Assembly (NCBI RefSeq): GCF_000151315.2
Contig: NW_011887293.1
Location: 2,501,158 to 2,513,388 of the forward strand
Direction: 5' to 3'
From: Capsaspora owczarzaki ATCC 30864
Taxonomy: Eukaryota > Opisthokonta > Filasterea
DNA: 12,231 bases
The notes under the pieces are model-generated. The model saw only the letters and a list, made by a program, of their open reading frames with translations, had not been told where the DNA came from and ran no database searches. A program made the position numbers and the translations under genes. Shown here in pieces: positions 12,136 through 12,231 of the stretch. Within the stretch, counting starts at the first letter, position 1. Each line of letters begins with the position of its first letter.

Positions 12136-12231
12136 CTGAGAACCAGAAGAATCAGAAATCACAACCGTAATACTCGGAATAAGTCAGAATGACAATCAGA
12201 ATAAAGCAGAATAAAATCAGAACAATGATAG
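12136..12231 (-). other. Intron of the right-edge membrane-protein gene
   Basis: On the minus strand this stretch is T-rich, carries degenerate ATTCTG/TCTGATT units repeated about seven times, and ends in GGTTCTCAG, a good acceptor. The donor lies outside the window. Confidence 0.55.

Overview
The window is eukaryotic nuclear DNA from an unidentified, compact, intron-rich genome, probably a unicellular protist. There are no bacterial-style operons or ribosome binding sites. Genes are split by short introns (mostly 40-250 nt, one of about 400 nt) with GT donors and mostly CAG or TAG acceptors, and intergenic gaps are short. Coding exons have balanced to G/C-leaning third positions, while introns and gene starts carry long T, CT and TCC runs. 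The ankyrin protein resembles animal ANKRD11/12, and the gene density and intron size would suit a unicellular relative of animals or fungi. That placement is inference only. All exon models below were built by hand from splice motifs and phase agreement, and none is supported by transcript data.

Layout, left to right. (1) The minus-strand 5' exon of a PWP1-like WD-repeat ribosome-biogenesis protein runs off the left edge. (2) A divergent spacer rich in A/T and CT runs follows. (3) A plus-strand gene encodes an Hsp90 co-chaperone consisting of only the AHA1 N-terminal domain, like yeast Hch1; its first exon was not found. (4) A five-exon minus-strand gene (1821-5190) encodes an 893-residue nuclear-type ankyrin protein of ANKRD11/12 or Hos4 character. 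(5) A small unrecognised minus-strand gene (5242-5845) lies directly upstream of it. (6) A five-exon plus-strand gene (6042-9544) encodes an 867-residue protein that joins a basic NLS-like N terminus, a heptad-repeat helix, a PD-(D/E)XK-type nuclease-like domain and a complete protein-kinase domain. (7) About 720 nt has no supported gene. (8) A six-exon plus-strand gene encodes a DENR/Tma22-type translation re-initiation factor. (9) The last two exons of an unrecognised minus-strand membrane protein lie at the right edge.

Most genes are ordinary housekeeping genes: ribosome assembly, Hsp90 regulation, chromatin and translation re-initiation. They do not form an obvious pathway. The accessory element is the nuclease-kinase fusion gene, whose architecture recalls the Crinkler/CR-type effector nuclease-kinase proteins and fungal FunK1-like kinases. 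It also holds the most unusual DNA in the window: a 263-nt CT tract followed by a TCC tract in intron 3, a 13-bp perfect hairpin in intron 1, and three sets of in-frame coding repeats. It is the best candidate here for a poorly described system.
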